Assembly: GCF_900111235.1 (NCBI RefSeq) | Contig: NZ_FOJI01000001.1 | Location: 248,001 to 312,000, forward strand | Length of the DNA: 64,000 bases | Direction of reading: 5' to 3' | Origin: [Clostridium] fimetarium | GTDB lineage: Bacteria > Bacillota > Clostridia > Lachnospirales > Lachnospiraceae | In this document: positions 8,583 through 17,292 of the stretch, piece after piece | How the letters are laid out: the number at the start of each line of letters is the position of its first letter | Numbering within the stretch: the first letter of the stretch is position 1 | Notes under the pieces: generated by a model | What the model was told of the DNA's origin: nothing | Database searches by the model: none | What the model saw: the letters and a program-made list of their open reading frames with translations, nothing else | Translations under genes and position numbers: made by a program

Positions 8583-9584
8583 ATGCATATTCCAGACAAT
8601 TATTTAAGTCCATCAACTTGTGCTGTGATGGGGGCGGCAATGGTACCTATATGGACCATATCAGTCAGAAAGATCAAAAGCGAAGTAACAAAGGAGAAAC
8701 TTCCATTACTCGGAATTGGAGCCGCTTTCTCATTTTTAATGATGATGTTTAATGTACCGCTTCTTGGGGGAACAACTGGACACGCAGTTGGAGGAACATT
8801 GCTGGCAATTCTGCTAGGACCATATTCAGCATGTATTTCTGTGTCGGTAGCGCTGCTGATTCAAGCACTTATGTTCGGCGATGGAGGTATATTGGCATTT
8901 GGAGCAAATTGCTTTAATATGGCGTTCGTATTACCCTTCTTAGGATACTTTATTTATAAATTCATTAAGGATAGAGCAACAACAGAAAAAGGTGAATATT
9001 TAGGGATCGTTTTCGGCTCATATATTGGTATTAATGTAGCAGCATTATGTACAGCAATAGAATTTGGAATTCAGCCGTTGCTCTTTAAAAACGCAGCAGG
9101 GCAAGCACTATATAGCCCTTATCCACTAGCGGTTTCAATACCTGCAATGACAATTCCTCATCTTTTAATTGCAGGAGTAGTTGAAGTTATATTTACAGTT
9201 GCTATCTTTTCATTTATTAAAAATGTTTCGCCTGGTACAATCTATGAAGGTGCAAAACAAAAGACAAAAGCAATTTATGGCTTAATTATTGCCTTGATTT
9301 GTCTGACGCCACTTGGACTTATAGCAACAGGTACAGCCTGGGGAGAATGGGACATCGATGAAATAAACGAAGTTGTATCCGGCGGAAGTGCACTAGGATA
9401 TATACCAGAAAAAATGGCGAATGGATTCAGCTTTGAGGCGATCATGCCTGATTATGCTGTCGGTGGGCTATCGGATGTTGTAGGATATATATTGTCTGCA
9501 GTGGCAGGTGTTGCGATACTAATTATTTTGTTTAAAGTGATAAGTACATTTAAAAAAGGTAAAGTTGGAGATAGTATTGGATAA
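8583..9584 (+). CDS. cbiM: ECF transporter substrate-binding component for cobalt/nickel, CbiM with fused CbiN-like C-terminus
   Basis: The S component of an energy-coupling-factor transporter. It begins MHIPDNYLSP; in this family the N-terminal Met-His provides metal ligands after the protein inserts in the membrane. Residues 1-215 form the six- to seven-helix CbiM core. About 110 further residues (two hydrophobic segments around an acidic loop) resemble the CbiN/PDGLE module fused to the C-terminus. Imports Co2+ or Ni2+ together with CbiQ and CbiO encoded immediately downstream. Which metal cannot be decided from sequence. Ribosome binding site AAAGGGAG. Confidence 0.9.
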   Translation: MHIPDNYLSPSTCAVMGAAMVPIWTISVRKIKSEVTKEKLPLLGIGAAFSFLMMMFNVPLLGGTTGHAVGGTLLAILLGPYSACISVSVALLIQALMFGDGGILAFGANCFNMAFVLPFLGYFIYKFIKDRATTEKGEYLGIVFGSYIGINVAALCTAIEFGIQPLLFKNAAGQALYSPYPLAVSIPAMTIPHLLIAGVVEVIFTVAIFSFIKNVSPGTIYEGAKQKTKAIYGLIIALICLTPLGLIATGTAWGEWDIDEINEVVSGGSALGYIPEKMANGFSFEAIMPDYAVGGLSDVVGYILSAVAGVAILIILFKVISTFKKGKVGDSIG

Positions 9585-10401
9585 TAATAAATTGAAACAA
9601 TTTGATATGCCTGGTTGGCTATTAAAAGGTGAGGATTATTCCCCTCAAACAGATAAGGATACTTTTATCAATAAAAGTATCCTTTCTGTATTAAGTATTT
9701 TATCTAGAATAAGGGCACAAGGCTCTGGTAAATCAGCAAAACATAGCGTAAATGCTACTGTGAAAGTGGCATTTACATTTATGCTTATATTGTTAATTTC
9801 ATTTTCTAGAAATTTTACGTTTGTAATAATTATAAATGTATATTTGATTTCCACTTTATGTCTTATGGATGCAGATGTAATTGTAAAAATCTTAAAGATT
9901 AGTTTAGTGACCACTTTTTTCACCTTTATCGTGCTATTGCCTTCTGCAATTTGGGGTAATAGCTTTAACACAGTTATGATAACGACAAAGGAGTTTGCAA
10001 CAATTACAGCGGTTGGAATACTTTCACATTCGACAAGATGGAACGCGATTACCAGTGCATTAAAAAGTTTCTTTGTTCCTAATATTTTTATCGTTGTTCT
10101 TGATATCACGATCAAATACATAGTCATGCTAGGTGACTTTGCACTGAATATGTTATATGCTTTGAAGTTAAGGTCTGTAGGAAAAAACAAAACAAAAAAT
10201 ACCTCGATTTCAGGAATTGCTGGAACTATTTTCATTAAATCAAAGGAAATGGCGGACGATATGTATGCGGCGATGGAGTGCAGGGGATTTACAGGTGAAT
10301 ACTATGTATATAGTAATTCTAAAATCAATATTGCAGATTACATATATATTGTAATGAATATCGGAATCGTATTTATATTTATGTATTTTGAAAGGATATA
10401 A
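9577..10401 (+). CDS. cbiQ: ECF transporter transmembrane component CbiQ
   Basis: The T component (EcfT-type) linking the metal-binding S component to the ATPase. It has about five transmembrane segments and the coupling motif AAMECRGFTGE near the C-terminus, equivalent to the A-x3-RG motif that contacts the ATPase. I place the start at TTG 9577, six bases after GGAG; an upstream TTG at 9565 lacks a good ribosome binding site. The start overlaps the end of cbiM by eight bases, which implies translational coupling. The product is 274 residues, typical for CbiQ. Confidence 0.88.
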   Translation: MDNNKLKQFDMPGWLLKGEDYSPQTDKDTFINKSILSVLSILSRIRAQGSGKSAKHSVNATVKVAFTFMLILLISFSRNFTFVIIINVYLISTLCLMDADVIVKILKISLVTTFFTFIVLLPSAIWGNSFNTVMITTKEFATITAVGILSHSTRWNAITSALKSFFVPNIFIVVLDITIKYIVMLGDFALNMLYALKLRSVGKNKTKNTSISGIAGTIFIKSKEMADDMYAAMECRGFTGEYYVYSNSKINIADYIYIVMNIGIVFIFMYFERI

Positions 10402-10402
10402 G

Positions 10403-11194
10403 ATGATAGAAATAAATGATGTTTCTTTTTCATATGAAGGCGACAATGCCTTGAATCATATAAGTTTAAAAATTGAAGATGGCGAAACCGTTGCATTAAT
10501 GGGATCAAATGGATGCGGAAAATCAACTTTGCTTAAATTAATCAATGGTATCATTTCACCAGATAGCGGATCATATAAATTTGACAATCAGGAAATAAAC
10601 CATAAAATGCTTCAAGATGCAAAGTTCGGAAAATCATTTCATCAAAAAATCGGATTTGTATTTCAAAATTCAGATACACAACTATTTTGTTCGGTTGTAT
10701 ATGATGAAATTGCATTTGGACCAAGGCAGATGGGAATGAATGAAATTGAAGTAGATAAAAGGGTGAATGATTGCCTTACTTTATTAAGCATACAGGATCT
10801 AAAGAATAGAACACCATATCATCTAAGTGGTGGAGAAAAACGCAAGGTTGCTATTGCTTGTGTGCTGTCACTTAATCCAGATGTTTTGGTGTTGGATGAG
10901 CCGATGAATGGACTTGATCCAAGAACGCAACGATGGTTGGTTGAATTTCTGGTACAACTGAGTAAAGCAGGTAAAACGTTAATTACATCAACGCATAATC
11001 TCGAACTCGTTTCCGAGATTTCAAACAGGGCAATCCTTTTTGATGAAAAACATAAAATTGTTGCAGATATGCCGACAGAGAAGTTATTGGAGGATATTGA
11101 GTTGCTCAAAAAAGTAAATCTTGTTGATGAATATTATCACAGTCATGAAGGGAATAACGGGAACGGTCATAAGCACTTTCATGATCATAATTAA
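10403..11194 (+). CDS. cbiO: ECF transporter ATP-binding protein CbiO with His-rich tail
   Basis: An ABC ATPase of 263 residues. Walker A is GSNGCGKST, the Q-loop follows as FQNSDTQLF, the signature is LSGGEKRK, Walker B is VLVLDEP, and the switch is STHNLE. It powers the CbiMQ cobalt/nickel importer. ATG 10403, behind AAAGGAT, is chosen over the upstream TTG at 10388 that overlaps cbiQ. The last 20 or so residues are rich in His (YYHSHEG...GHKHFHDHN), a plausible metal-binding tail that standard CbiO proteins usually lack in this form. Confidence 0.92.
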   Translation: MIEINDVSFSYEGDNALNHISLKIEDGETVALMGSNGCGKSTLLKLINGIISPDSGSYKFDNQEINHKMLQDAKFGKSFHQKIGFVFQNSDTQLFCSVVYDEIAFGPRQMGMNEIEVDKRVNDCLTLLSIQDLKNRTPYHLSGGEKRKVAIACVLSLNPDVLVLDEPMNGLDPRTQRWLVEFLVQLSKAGKTLITSTHNLELVSEISNRAILFDEKHKIVADMPTEKLLEDIELLKKVNLVDEYYHSHEGNNGNGHKHFHDHN

Positions 11195-11292
11195 ATATAA
11201 ATAAATTTATAAAACATATTATAAAACAATAGTAAGAAGTAATAGATTGACACAGTATATTTATTGTGATATTTTAATAGATAATTAAATAA

Positions 11293-11460
11293 ACCATACG
11301 CAACACTTTTCCGCCGGGTAAAGTATACTAATTTTAGCGTTTGAATTCCATCTCGTTAGGCCACAGAAGATATGGAATTCAAATGCTATTTTATATTTAT
11401 ACAAAGGCAATAGGGACAGCCTCGTAATTGCGTATAGACTGGCATATGGTAATGATCCTA
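11293..11460 (+). ncRNA. Candidate structured leader RNA of the ACT-domain gene
   Basis: The region upstream of 11473 can fold into a closed multi-branch structure. ATACGCAA (11296-11303) pairs perfectly with TTGCGTAT (11428-11435). Inside is a 16-bp hairpin with one G-U pair (11336-11351 with 11372-11387, 20-base loop), plus short stems CTTT/AAAG and AGGC/GCCT. The same 5' strand ACCATA-C-GC can instead pair with GC-A-TATGGT (11442-11450), so two exclusive folds exist just before the ribosome binding site. I checked it against the riboswitch consensus sequences I remember (SAM, TPP, FMN, lysine, cobalamin, c-di-GMP, ZTP, T-box) and found no fit. Confidence 0.5.
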
Positions 11461-11472
11461 GGAGGAATAAAA

Positions 11473-11838
11473 ATGATTTTACAATTGATAAACAGGGACT
11501 TTTCAATTTTCAAGGTAAAAAGTTTAAATAATGAAATTTTACAGAATGAATTTGTATTTATCAGCAAAACGGATACTGAATTGTCGGTTATATGTGAGAG
11601 CCGCTATGTAATAGAAGAGAATATAAGTGTGGAGCATGGATGGGGATGTTTTAGAATAGCAGAGGATGCATCTTTTGAAAAATATGGAATGATTGCATTT
11701 TTGTCGGCTATAATCGCAAAAGAAAAGACTGGTATTTTAGCAGTTGCAACATATGATACAGACTATATATTTATTAAAAAGGACAAACTGGATAACGTAA
11801 TAAATGCACTAAAAGAAAGTGGATGTATATTTATATAA
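11473..11838 (+). CDS. ACT-domain protein, CASTOR/aspartokinase-type
   Basis: A 121-residue protein with two ACT-like halves. The C-terminal half shows the GILAVATYDTDYIFIKKD pattern of small stand-alone CASTOR/ACT proteins, which are presumed amino-acid sensors. There is no catalytic domain. ATG 11473 has a near-perfect AGGAGG (11460-11465) and is preferred over TTG 11428, which lies inside the leader's closing stem. The structured leader suggests the gene is controlled at the RNA level. Confidence 0.75.
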   Translation: MILQLINRDFSIFKVKSLNNEILQNEFVFISKTDTELSVICESRYVIEENISVEHGWGCFRIAEDASFEKYGMIAFLSAIIAKEKTGILAVATYDTDYIFIKKDKLDNVINALKESGCIFI

Positions 11839-12017
11839 AAAATTAGGGACGTATAATGTGAATGAAAGGAAAATAGATAGAGATGGTAATATATACCAAT
11901 TATAATTATTCGCTTAAATTACCCACAAATATGTGATACTATTAATCTTATATTTTTAAACGAATATGAAAAAATAGTAAGAATACCGACCAAAGATTGG
12001 TTTGGGGAGGAAATAAT

Positions 12018-13166
12018 ATGAAAATCAACAGCAGACCGCTTGTAGAGGGACTATCTTATGCTTTGGATATTGCTGAGAAATCGTATTTGTCTCATTCAAA
12101 ACATGTGGCATATATTTCAGTTATGATAGCGAAGGAATTAAAATTATCATTAGAACAACAAGAGGACCTTTATTACGCAGCGCTTTTGCATGATATCGGG
12201 GCAAGGAATACCTACATAATTCAAGAACACTGCAAAGCAGGCAAAGATATCATCTTAAAACTTCCGATTAAAAATATAATAGCAGAGTATGTTTATTACC
12301 ATCATGAATATTTTGATGGTACAGGTCCATTTAAATTAAAGGGGGACCAAATACCATTACTTGCGCAAATTATATGTATTGCGAATTCATTTGATATAAA
12401 ATTTGGGAATGTAGTGAAGCTAAATTTAGATGTTATCAATGACATAAAAATATGGCTTATCAATAATAAGGAATTATTTAAACCAGAAATACTAGCAACA
12501 TTTACAAATCTTATAAAAAAAGAATACATATTTTTAGATTATTTTAGTAAAAACTTTAATGAGTTGTCATTTAAAAGAATCGAGATACAAGGGCAAGATT
12601 TAGATTTTGAAGGCGTGAGAAGATTTGCATATGCATTCTCTCAAATAATAGATATGAGGAGCCGATTTACCTATGAACATTCTATTGGGATTGCTGATCT
12701 CGTTAATAAAATAACTGTACAATTAGGTTATGATGAAGAAATTCAAAATGAGATGTATATTGCGGCATTATTACACGATATAGGTAAATTAGCGATATCA
12801 AATGATATTATCGATAAAGTAGGAAACCTTAATGAAGAAGAGCGGTATGAGATTAATAAGCATACCTATTACACAAGATGGATTTTAGAACAAATTGACG
12901 GATTTGAAAACATTACAAACTATGCATCAAATCATCATGAAAAACTAAATGGAAATGGGTATCCCTTACATTTAGCGGAGAATGAAATTGGTGAATTAGA
13001 TAGAGTTATGGCAATATGTGATATCTATGAGGCATTGACAGAAGATAGGCCATATAGAAATAAAATTCCCGTAGAAAAAGTTTGGTCAATTATTGATGAT
13101 ATGGTCCTTAATTATGAATTAGATGGAAAGTTAGTGGAAAAAATAAAATGTATTTTAAAAAAATAA
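12018..13166 (+). CDS. Tandem HD-domain protein with C-terminal HD-GYP phosphodiesterase-like domain
   Basis: A cytoplasmic protein of 382 residues with two HD domains. The N-terminal one has LLHDIG and HHEYFDGTGP, an imperfect GYP site. The C-terminal one has LLHDIGK and HHEKLNGNGYP, the complete HD-GYP signature of cyclic di-GMP phosphodiesterases. The second domain is probably catalytic and the first sensory or degenerate. ATG 12018 follows GGGGAGG. It may degrade the messenger made by the GGDEF protein at 7386, but that pairing is only inferred from proximity. Confidence 0.85.
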   Translation: MKINSRPLVEGLSYALDIAEKSYLSHSKHVAYISVMIAKELKLSLEQQEDLYYAALLHDIGARNTYIIQEHCKAGKDIILKLPIKNIIAEYVYYHHEYFDGTGPFKLKGDQIPLLAQIICIANSFDIKFGNVVKLNLDVINDIKIWLINNKELFKPEILATFTNLIKKEYIFLDYFSKNFNELSFKRIEIQGQDLDFEGVRRFAYAFSQIIDMRSRFTYEHSIGIADLVNKITVQLGYDEEIQNEMYIAALLHDIGKLAISNDIIDKVGNLNEEERYEINKHTYYTRWILEQIDGFENITNYASNHHEKLNGNGYPLHLAENEIGELDRVMAICDIYEALTEDRPYRNKIPVEKVWSIIDDMVLNYELDGKLVEKIKCILKK

Positions 13167-13237
13167 TATAGAGCATAGTAAAATAACTCAAGATAACAAA
13201 ATACTATTAAGATGTTCAATTTAAAGGAGAAAATAAA

Positions 13238-13417
13238 ATGAATAATAAAAAAGTAATATGTAGTTGTTTTAAGGTCACTATACAAGATTTGAAAGATGCA
13301 ATCGAAAATGGAGCAGAGTCATTTAAAGAGGTTAAGGAAGCAACTAAGGTTAGTACGAGCTGTAAGAAATGCAAAGATAATGCAAAAAAAATAGTTAAGG
13401 AATTATTAGCAAAATAG
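13238..13417 (+). CDS. Small BFD-like [2Fe-2S] protein
   Basis: A 59-residue protein. It starts MNNKKVICSCFKVTIQDL and ends with a CKKC motif, giving the CxC...CxxC arrangement of the BFD-like [2Fe-2S]-binding domain, usually found as a stand-alone ferredoxin or in copper-chaperone and nitrite-reductase proteins. A good ribosome binding site (AAAGGAG, nine bases from ATG) and clean codon use support it as a real gene. It lies between the HD-GYP gene and the copper genes, and a strong terminator follows. Confidence 0.8.
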   Translation: MNNKKVICSCFKVTIQDLKDAIENGAESFKEVKEATKVSTSCKKCKDNAKKIVKELLAK

Positions 13418-13449
13418 TCACAAAATAAGATTTACTAGATTTTCGAATA

Positions 13450-13516
13450 AAACAAAGAGAAAAATTCTAATACCGAAATTTATATTACTTCGGTATTAGG
13501 GTTTTTCTCTTTGTTT
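13450..13516 (+). terminator. Long bidirectional-looking terminator hairpin
   Basis: AAACAAAGAGAAAAA plus CTAATACCGAA (13450-13475) pairs with TTCGGTATTAG plus TTTTTCTCTTTGTTT (13489-13516), a stem of over 25 bp with small internal mismatches. T-rich on the + strand side. Confidence 0.75.
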
Positions 13517-13651
13517 AAATGTATAGATACAAATTGAAAGGTAATGGAAGTTTTCTGTATTAAAATTATTTAGATGTTAGAGAATCTCCATCAAATCTGC
13601 ATAAAGGAATTGTAATATATAAATAATAAATACAACTATTTCCTCCTAAAA

Positions 13652-13668
13652 GCACTATAGGGGGGTGC
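13652..13668. promoter_or_regulatory. Possible CsoR-like operator before the copper genes
   Basis: GCAC-TATAGGGGG-GTGC is an interrupted dyad with a G tract, reminiscent of copper-responsive CsoR sites. It lies 33 bases before the copper-chaperone start codon. A weak promoter (TTGAAA 13534-13539, TATTAA 13558-13563) lies upstream. No csoR gene is present in the window. Confidence 0.35.
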
Positions 13669-13701
13669 GGTGTATAACAGTAAATTATAGGAGGACATAG
13701 T

Positions 13702-13914
13702 ATGTCAGTAATAAAAAAAGAATTTAAAGTAGAAGGAATGTCTTGCAGCCATTGTGAAAGAGCAATAAAAAATGCATTAAATGAATTAAATGGAGTATCA
13801 AATACAGATGTTGATTTGAGCGGGAAGACGGTAACCGTGCAATATGATATCGACCTTGTAGCGGACAGTGATTTAGTAGGGGCCATTGAAGATGCAGGAT
13901 ATGAGGTAGTATAA
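13702..13914 (+). CDS. copZ: Copper chaperone, CopZ-like HMA-domain protein
   Basis: A 70-residue ferredoxin-fold heavy-metal-associated domain with GMSCSHC; Cys15 and Cys18 bind Cu(I). Such proteins carry copper to the N-terminal domains of the P-type ATPase, encoded 35 bases downstream. Ribosome binding site ATAGGAGG. A pure chaperone with nothing fused. The metal is inferred from the neighbour; HMA domains can also bind other soft metals. Confidence 0.88.
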   Translation: MSVIKKEFKVEGMSCSHCERAIKNALNELNGVSNTDVDLSGKTVTVQYDIDLVADSDLVGAIEDAGYEVV

Positions 13915-13949
13915 ATTGATTTACATGAACTGAGCGAGGAGGATTAAGG

Positions 13950-16415
13950 ATGCAAAAAGAAAATTTACAAATTATAGGAATGTCGTGTGCTGTATGTGCC
14001 AAAACAATTGAACGAGTAACAAAGAAATTAGATGGAGTTTTATCTTCCAACGTAAACTTTTCTTCTGAAAAACTTATAATAGAGTTTGATGAAGAAAAAT
14101 TATCAATTCCAATCATAAAAGAAGCAATAACAAAAGCGGGATATGAGGTTTTGGAAAAATCAAAAGAAAAAGAAATAACTATCCCAATTCAAGGAATGAC
14201 ATGTGCCGCCTGTGCAAATAGAATAGAAAAGGTTGTTTCAAAACTGGAAGGCGTATCTTTGGCCGCTGTAAATTTCGCAACAGAAAAGCTTGTAACAAAA
14301 TATAATCCGGAAAAGGTACGCATTTCAGAGATTAAGCAAGCTATAGTGAAGGCCGGTTATAAGGCATTAGAAATAGAAACAAAAGCTGCTATAGATGAAG
14401 ATAAAATCAGAAAACAAAAGGAAATCAAAACACTTTGGACAAAATTTATTATATCTTTCGTGTTTTGTATTCCCTTATTATATTTGGCAATGGGCTCTAT
14501 GATATGGTGGCTAAGATTTCCTATTCCAAATATTTTAGAACCGATGCAATATCCATTGAATTACGCAATTGCGCTAATAGTATTAACATTACCTATTCTA
14601 ATTGTAGGTAACAAATTCTATTCAGTAGGATTTAAGGCAATTATAAGACGGAGTCCGAATATGGATTCTTTGATTGCGATGGGTACATCAGCGGCCGTTC
14701 TATACAGCCTATATTCAACCTATAGAATTTCGATTGGTGATTTTGGCTATATGGAGGATTTATATTTCGAAACAGCCGGCGTAATTATAACCTTGATTTT
14801 ATTAGGAAAATCGCTTGAAGCTGTTTCAAAGGGAAAAACATCAGAAGCAATCAAAAAGCTAATGGGCCTTGCTCCAAAAACAGCCATTGTAATCCAGGAT
14901 GGAAAGGAAGTTATCCTTCCAATAGAAGAAGTAGAAGTGAATGATATCATTCTAGTAAAACCGGGCGAAAAAATACCAGTGGATGGAATTGTACAAGAAG
15001 GATATACCTCAATTGATGAATCTATGTTAACAGGGGAAAGTATGCCTATTGAAAAGAAACAGGGCGATAAAGTATATGCAGCTAGTATCAATAAAAATGG
15101 TTCTATCAGATTTAAAGCAACTAAAGTCGGTAGTGATACTGCTTTAGCGCAGATTATTAAATTAGTAGAAGATGCACAAGGAACAAAAGCTCCAATTGCG
15201 CAGATGGCTGATATCGTTGCAGGATATTTCGTACCAATTGTATTTGGAATCGCCCTTGTAACATCAATTGCTTGGTTCCTAAGTGGTCAGAGTGCCGTAT
15301 TTTCCTTGACGATATTTATTTCGGTTTTAGTAATTGCTTGCCCATGTGCCTTAGGCCTTGCTACACCTACAGCGATAATGGTAGGAACAGGAAAAGGAGC
15401 AGAATATGGCATATTAATTAAAGGTGGAGAAGCGCTTGAATCCACACATAAAATAAATACAATCGTATTTGATAAAACAGGCACTATAACAGAAGGGAAA
15501 CCTGAAGTAACAGATATATTAACAATAGGAGAGATATCAAAGCAAAGATTATTACAAATAGCCACATCATCAGAAAAAGGTTCAGAACATCCACTTGGTG
15601 AAGCGATTGTACGTGGCGCAGAAAAAGAAAAATTAGAAATGATAAAATTAGATAGCTTTGAAGCAATACCAGGATATGGTATTGAGGTATCGATAGAGGG
15701 TAAAAAAATACTTCTTGGTAATAGAAAATTAATGATAGATAGAAGTATTTCGCTGTCCAAATTAGAAATGGAATCAGACAAACTGGCATCTGAAGGAAAA
15801 ACCCCAATGTATATTGCAGTTGAAAATGAACTTGCCGGAATAATAGCGGTTGCTGACGTCGTAAAAGAAAGCAGTGCAAAGGCAATTAAAAAACTTCATG
15901 ATATGGGTATCGAAGTAGCAATGATTACGGGCGATAATAGAAGAACTGCAGAAGCAATTGCAAAACTGGTTGGAATTGACAGAGTTTTGGCTGAAGTACT
16001 TCCGGGGGATAAATCAAATGAAGTTAGAAAATTACAGGCCGAAGGTAAAAAAGTAGCAATGGTCGGTGATGGAATTAATGATGCTCCAGCATTAGTTCAA
16101 GCCGATATTGGTATAGCAATTGGATCGGGTACAGACGTAGCAATGGAATCAGCGGATATTGTGTTAATGAGAAGTGATTTGATGGACGTTCCGACTGCAA
16201 TTCAATTAAGCAAAAGCACAATCAGAAATATTAAGCAAAACCTATTCTGGGCTTTCGGATATAACGTACTTGGAATACCAGTTGCAGCAGGATTGTTGTA
16301 TGTATTTGGCGGACCAACACTCAATCCAATATTGGCAGCGGGTGCAATGTCATTAAGTTCAGTTTCTGTATTAACAAATGCACTTAGATTAAAAGGTTTT
16401 AAACCGTATAAATAA
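13950..16415 (+). CDS. copA: Copper-exporting P1B-type ATPase
   Basis: An ATPase of 821 residues for export of Cu(I) across the membrane. Two N-terminal metal-binding domains carry CxxC at Cys13/Cys16 (GMSCAVC) and Cys85/Cys88 (GMTCAAC). The transmembrane metal site is Cys464-Pro-Cys466 and the phosphorylation site is Asp508 in DKTGT. The TGES actuator motif, the SEHPLGEA nucleotide-binding HP motif and the GDGINDAP hinge are all present. The late NxxYN (FGYNVLGIP) and MSxSS motifs fit the Cu(I) subgroup P1B-1. It forms an operon with the chaperone upstream and probably the lipoprotein 40 bases downstream. Confidence 0.95.
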   Translation: MQKENLQIIGMSCAVCAKTIERVTKKLDGVLSSNVNFSSEKLIIEFDEEKLSIPIIKEAITKAGYEVLEKSKEKEITIPIQGMTCAACANRIEKVVSKLEGVSLAAVNFATEKLVTKYNPEKVRISEIKQAIVKAGYKALEIETKAAIDEDKIRKQKEIKTLWTKFIISFVFCIPLLYLAMGSMIWWLRFPIPNILEPMQYPLNYAIALIVLTLPILIVGNKFYSVGFKAIIRRSPNMDSLIAMGTSAAVLYSLYSTYRISIGDFGYMEDLYFETAGVIITLILLGKSLEAVSKGKTSEAIKKLMGLAPKTAIVIQDGKEVILPIEEVEVNDIILVKPGEKIPVDGIVQEGYTSIDESMLTGESMPIEKKQGDKVYAASINKNGSIRFKATKVGSDTALAQIIKLVEDAQGTKAPIAQMADIVAGYFVPIVFGIALVTSIAWFLSGQSAVFSLTIFISVLVIACPCALGLATPTAIMVGTGKGAEYGILIKGGEALESTHKINTIVFDKTGTITEGKPEVTDILTIGEISKQRLLQIATSSEKGSEHPLGEAIVRGAEKEKLEMIKLDSFEAIPGYGIEVSIEGKKILLGNRKLMIDRSISLSKLEMESDKLASEGKTPMYIAVENELAGIIAVADVVKESSAKAIKKLHDMGIEVAMITGDNRRTAEAIAKLVGIDRVLAEVLPGDKSNEVRKLQAEGKKVAMVGDGINDAPALVQADIGIAIGSGTDVAMESADIVLMRSDLMDVPTAIQLSKSTIRNIKQNLFWAFGYNVLGIPVAAGLLYVFGGPTLNPILAAGAMSLSSVSVLTNALRLKGFKPYK

Positions 16416-16455
16416 GAACAGAAAAATATAATATGAGAAAAGGAATAAATAAAAT

Positions 16456-17133
16456 ATGAAAAATATAAAACTTGTAATTGCATCAATTTCTTTATTATTG
16501 ATAGGATCGCTTACGGCATGTGCCCAAACAGATGTAATAGGTAAAGTTTCTAAGACCTCTTTTGAGTCTGTGCTAAAAACAATTCCGAATCAAGTAAAAC
16601 CGGATGAAATGAATGGTGGTTGGTCTTTGAGTGCACCAGATAATTCAGCGAGGTTTATTTGGAGTAAAGATTATAGTAAAAGTCCAATTCATGACGTTAT
16701 GTTAGAATTTGATTCTGCTCCTTTTATAGCTGCAGGTTTGGATGTTAATAAGCTACCAGCTGGTATTGTTGTTGAGGACAAAATAATGCTTGGAACAAAG
16801 TTAGGAAATAATGAACTTAAATATAGTGGAGAAGTAACTCCATTAACGTCATTTAATCAAATTGTTGATTTATATAGAGCTTCGATTGGATACCACGAAG
16901 TGTTAGATCATTACGGTGTTGATTTAGGAAGCGGTAACAAGTTTGAATGGTCAAAGGATATGAGTAAAAATGATAAAGACATTGTATTTGTAGTAAATCC
17001 TGAAATCTTCATTGCAGCTGGTGTTGATCCAGACAAAGTAGAAGGCTGGAAATATGCTTCAGTTCAAATGAAAGATAATACTGGAAAGACAATTGAAGTT
17101 ATGAAGTTTTTAAAGCCTTTTAATCTACAGTAA
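16456..17133 (+). CDS. Lipoprotein with an internal duplicated repeat, unknown function
   Basis: A signal peptide ending in a lipobox (LTAC, Cys22) predicts a surface lipoprotein of about 203 mature residues. The mature part contains two homologous units. Each starts WSKD[YM]SK and continues through a beta-strand and FIAAG[LV]D.[ND]K; they begin near residues 74 and 175. I do not recognise the family. Its place directly behind copA and upstream of other metal genes suggests a role in extracytoplasmic metal handling, but there is no Cys, Met or His cluster to prove it. Confidence 0.7.
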   Translation: MKNIKLVIASISLLLIGSLTACAQTDVIGKVSKTSFESVLKTIPNQVKPDEMNGGWSLSAPDNSARFIWSKDYSKSPIHDVMLEFDSAPFIAAGLDVNKLPAGIVVEDKIMLGTKLGNNELKYSGEVTPLTSFNQIVDLYRASIGYHEVLDHYGVDLGSGNKFEWSKDMSKNDKDIVFVVNPEIFIAAGVDPDKVEGWKYASVQMKDNTGKTIEVMKFLKPFNLQ

Positions 17134-17208
17134 GAAAGCGGTATGTACTGAGTCCTTGGAGTTGAAGTGGTAACGTCAGATTTATGCGTAGGATAGGGAG
17201 CAAACGAG

Positions 17209-17236
17209 CCGAAGCGTCTCACTTTGTTCGGTTTTT
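17209..17236 (+). terminator. Terminator after the lipoprotein, inside a repeat element
   Basis: CCGAA (17209-17213) and TTCGG (17227-17231) enclose a 13-base loop and are followed by five Ts. The loop sequence CTCACTTTGTT recurs in the 50.5 kb repeat. Confidence 0.5.
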
Positions 17237-17276
17237 ATCTGAGTCTTTACAAAATATAAGCACAGCTATCAGCCGG
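17218..17276 (+). repeat. Diverged copy of the 50.5 kb intergenic repeat
   Basis: This stretch aligns with 50490-50550. Shared blocks include CTCACTT, ATCTGAGTCTT, an AAA-rich linker with ATAA.C, and TATCAGCCGG / TTTCAGCCGG, about 70 percent identical by eye. It lies in the convergent gap between the lipoprotein and the chemotaxis gene. Confidence 0.55.
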
Positions 17277-17292
17277 TCTGCAATCCAATGCA

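Noticed and set aside
8501-8752. 83-codon ORF overlapping the start of cbiM
   Set aside because: Frame shadow of cbiM; the true gene starts MHIPDNY at 8583 with a good ribosome binding site.
9645-10235. 196-codon antisense ORF within cbiQ
   Set aside because: Antisense shadow of a hydrophobic coding sequence with no motif, while cbiQ carries the family coupling motif.
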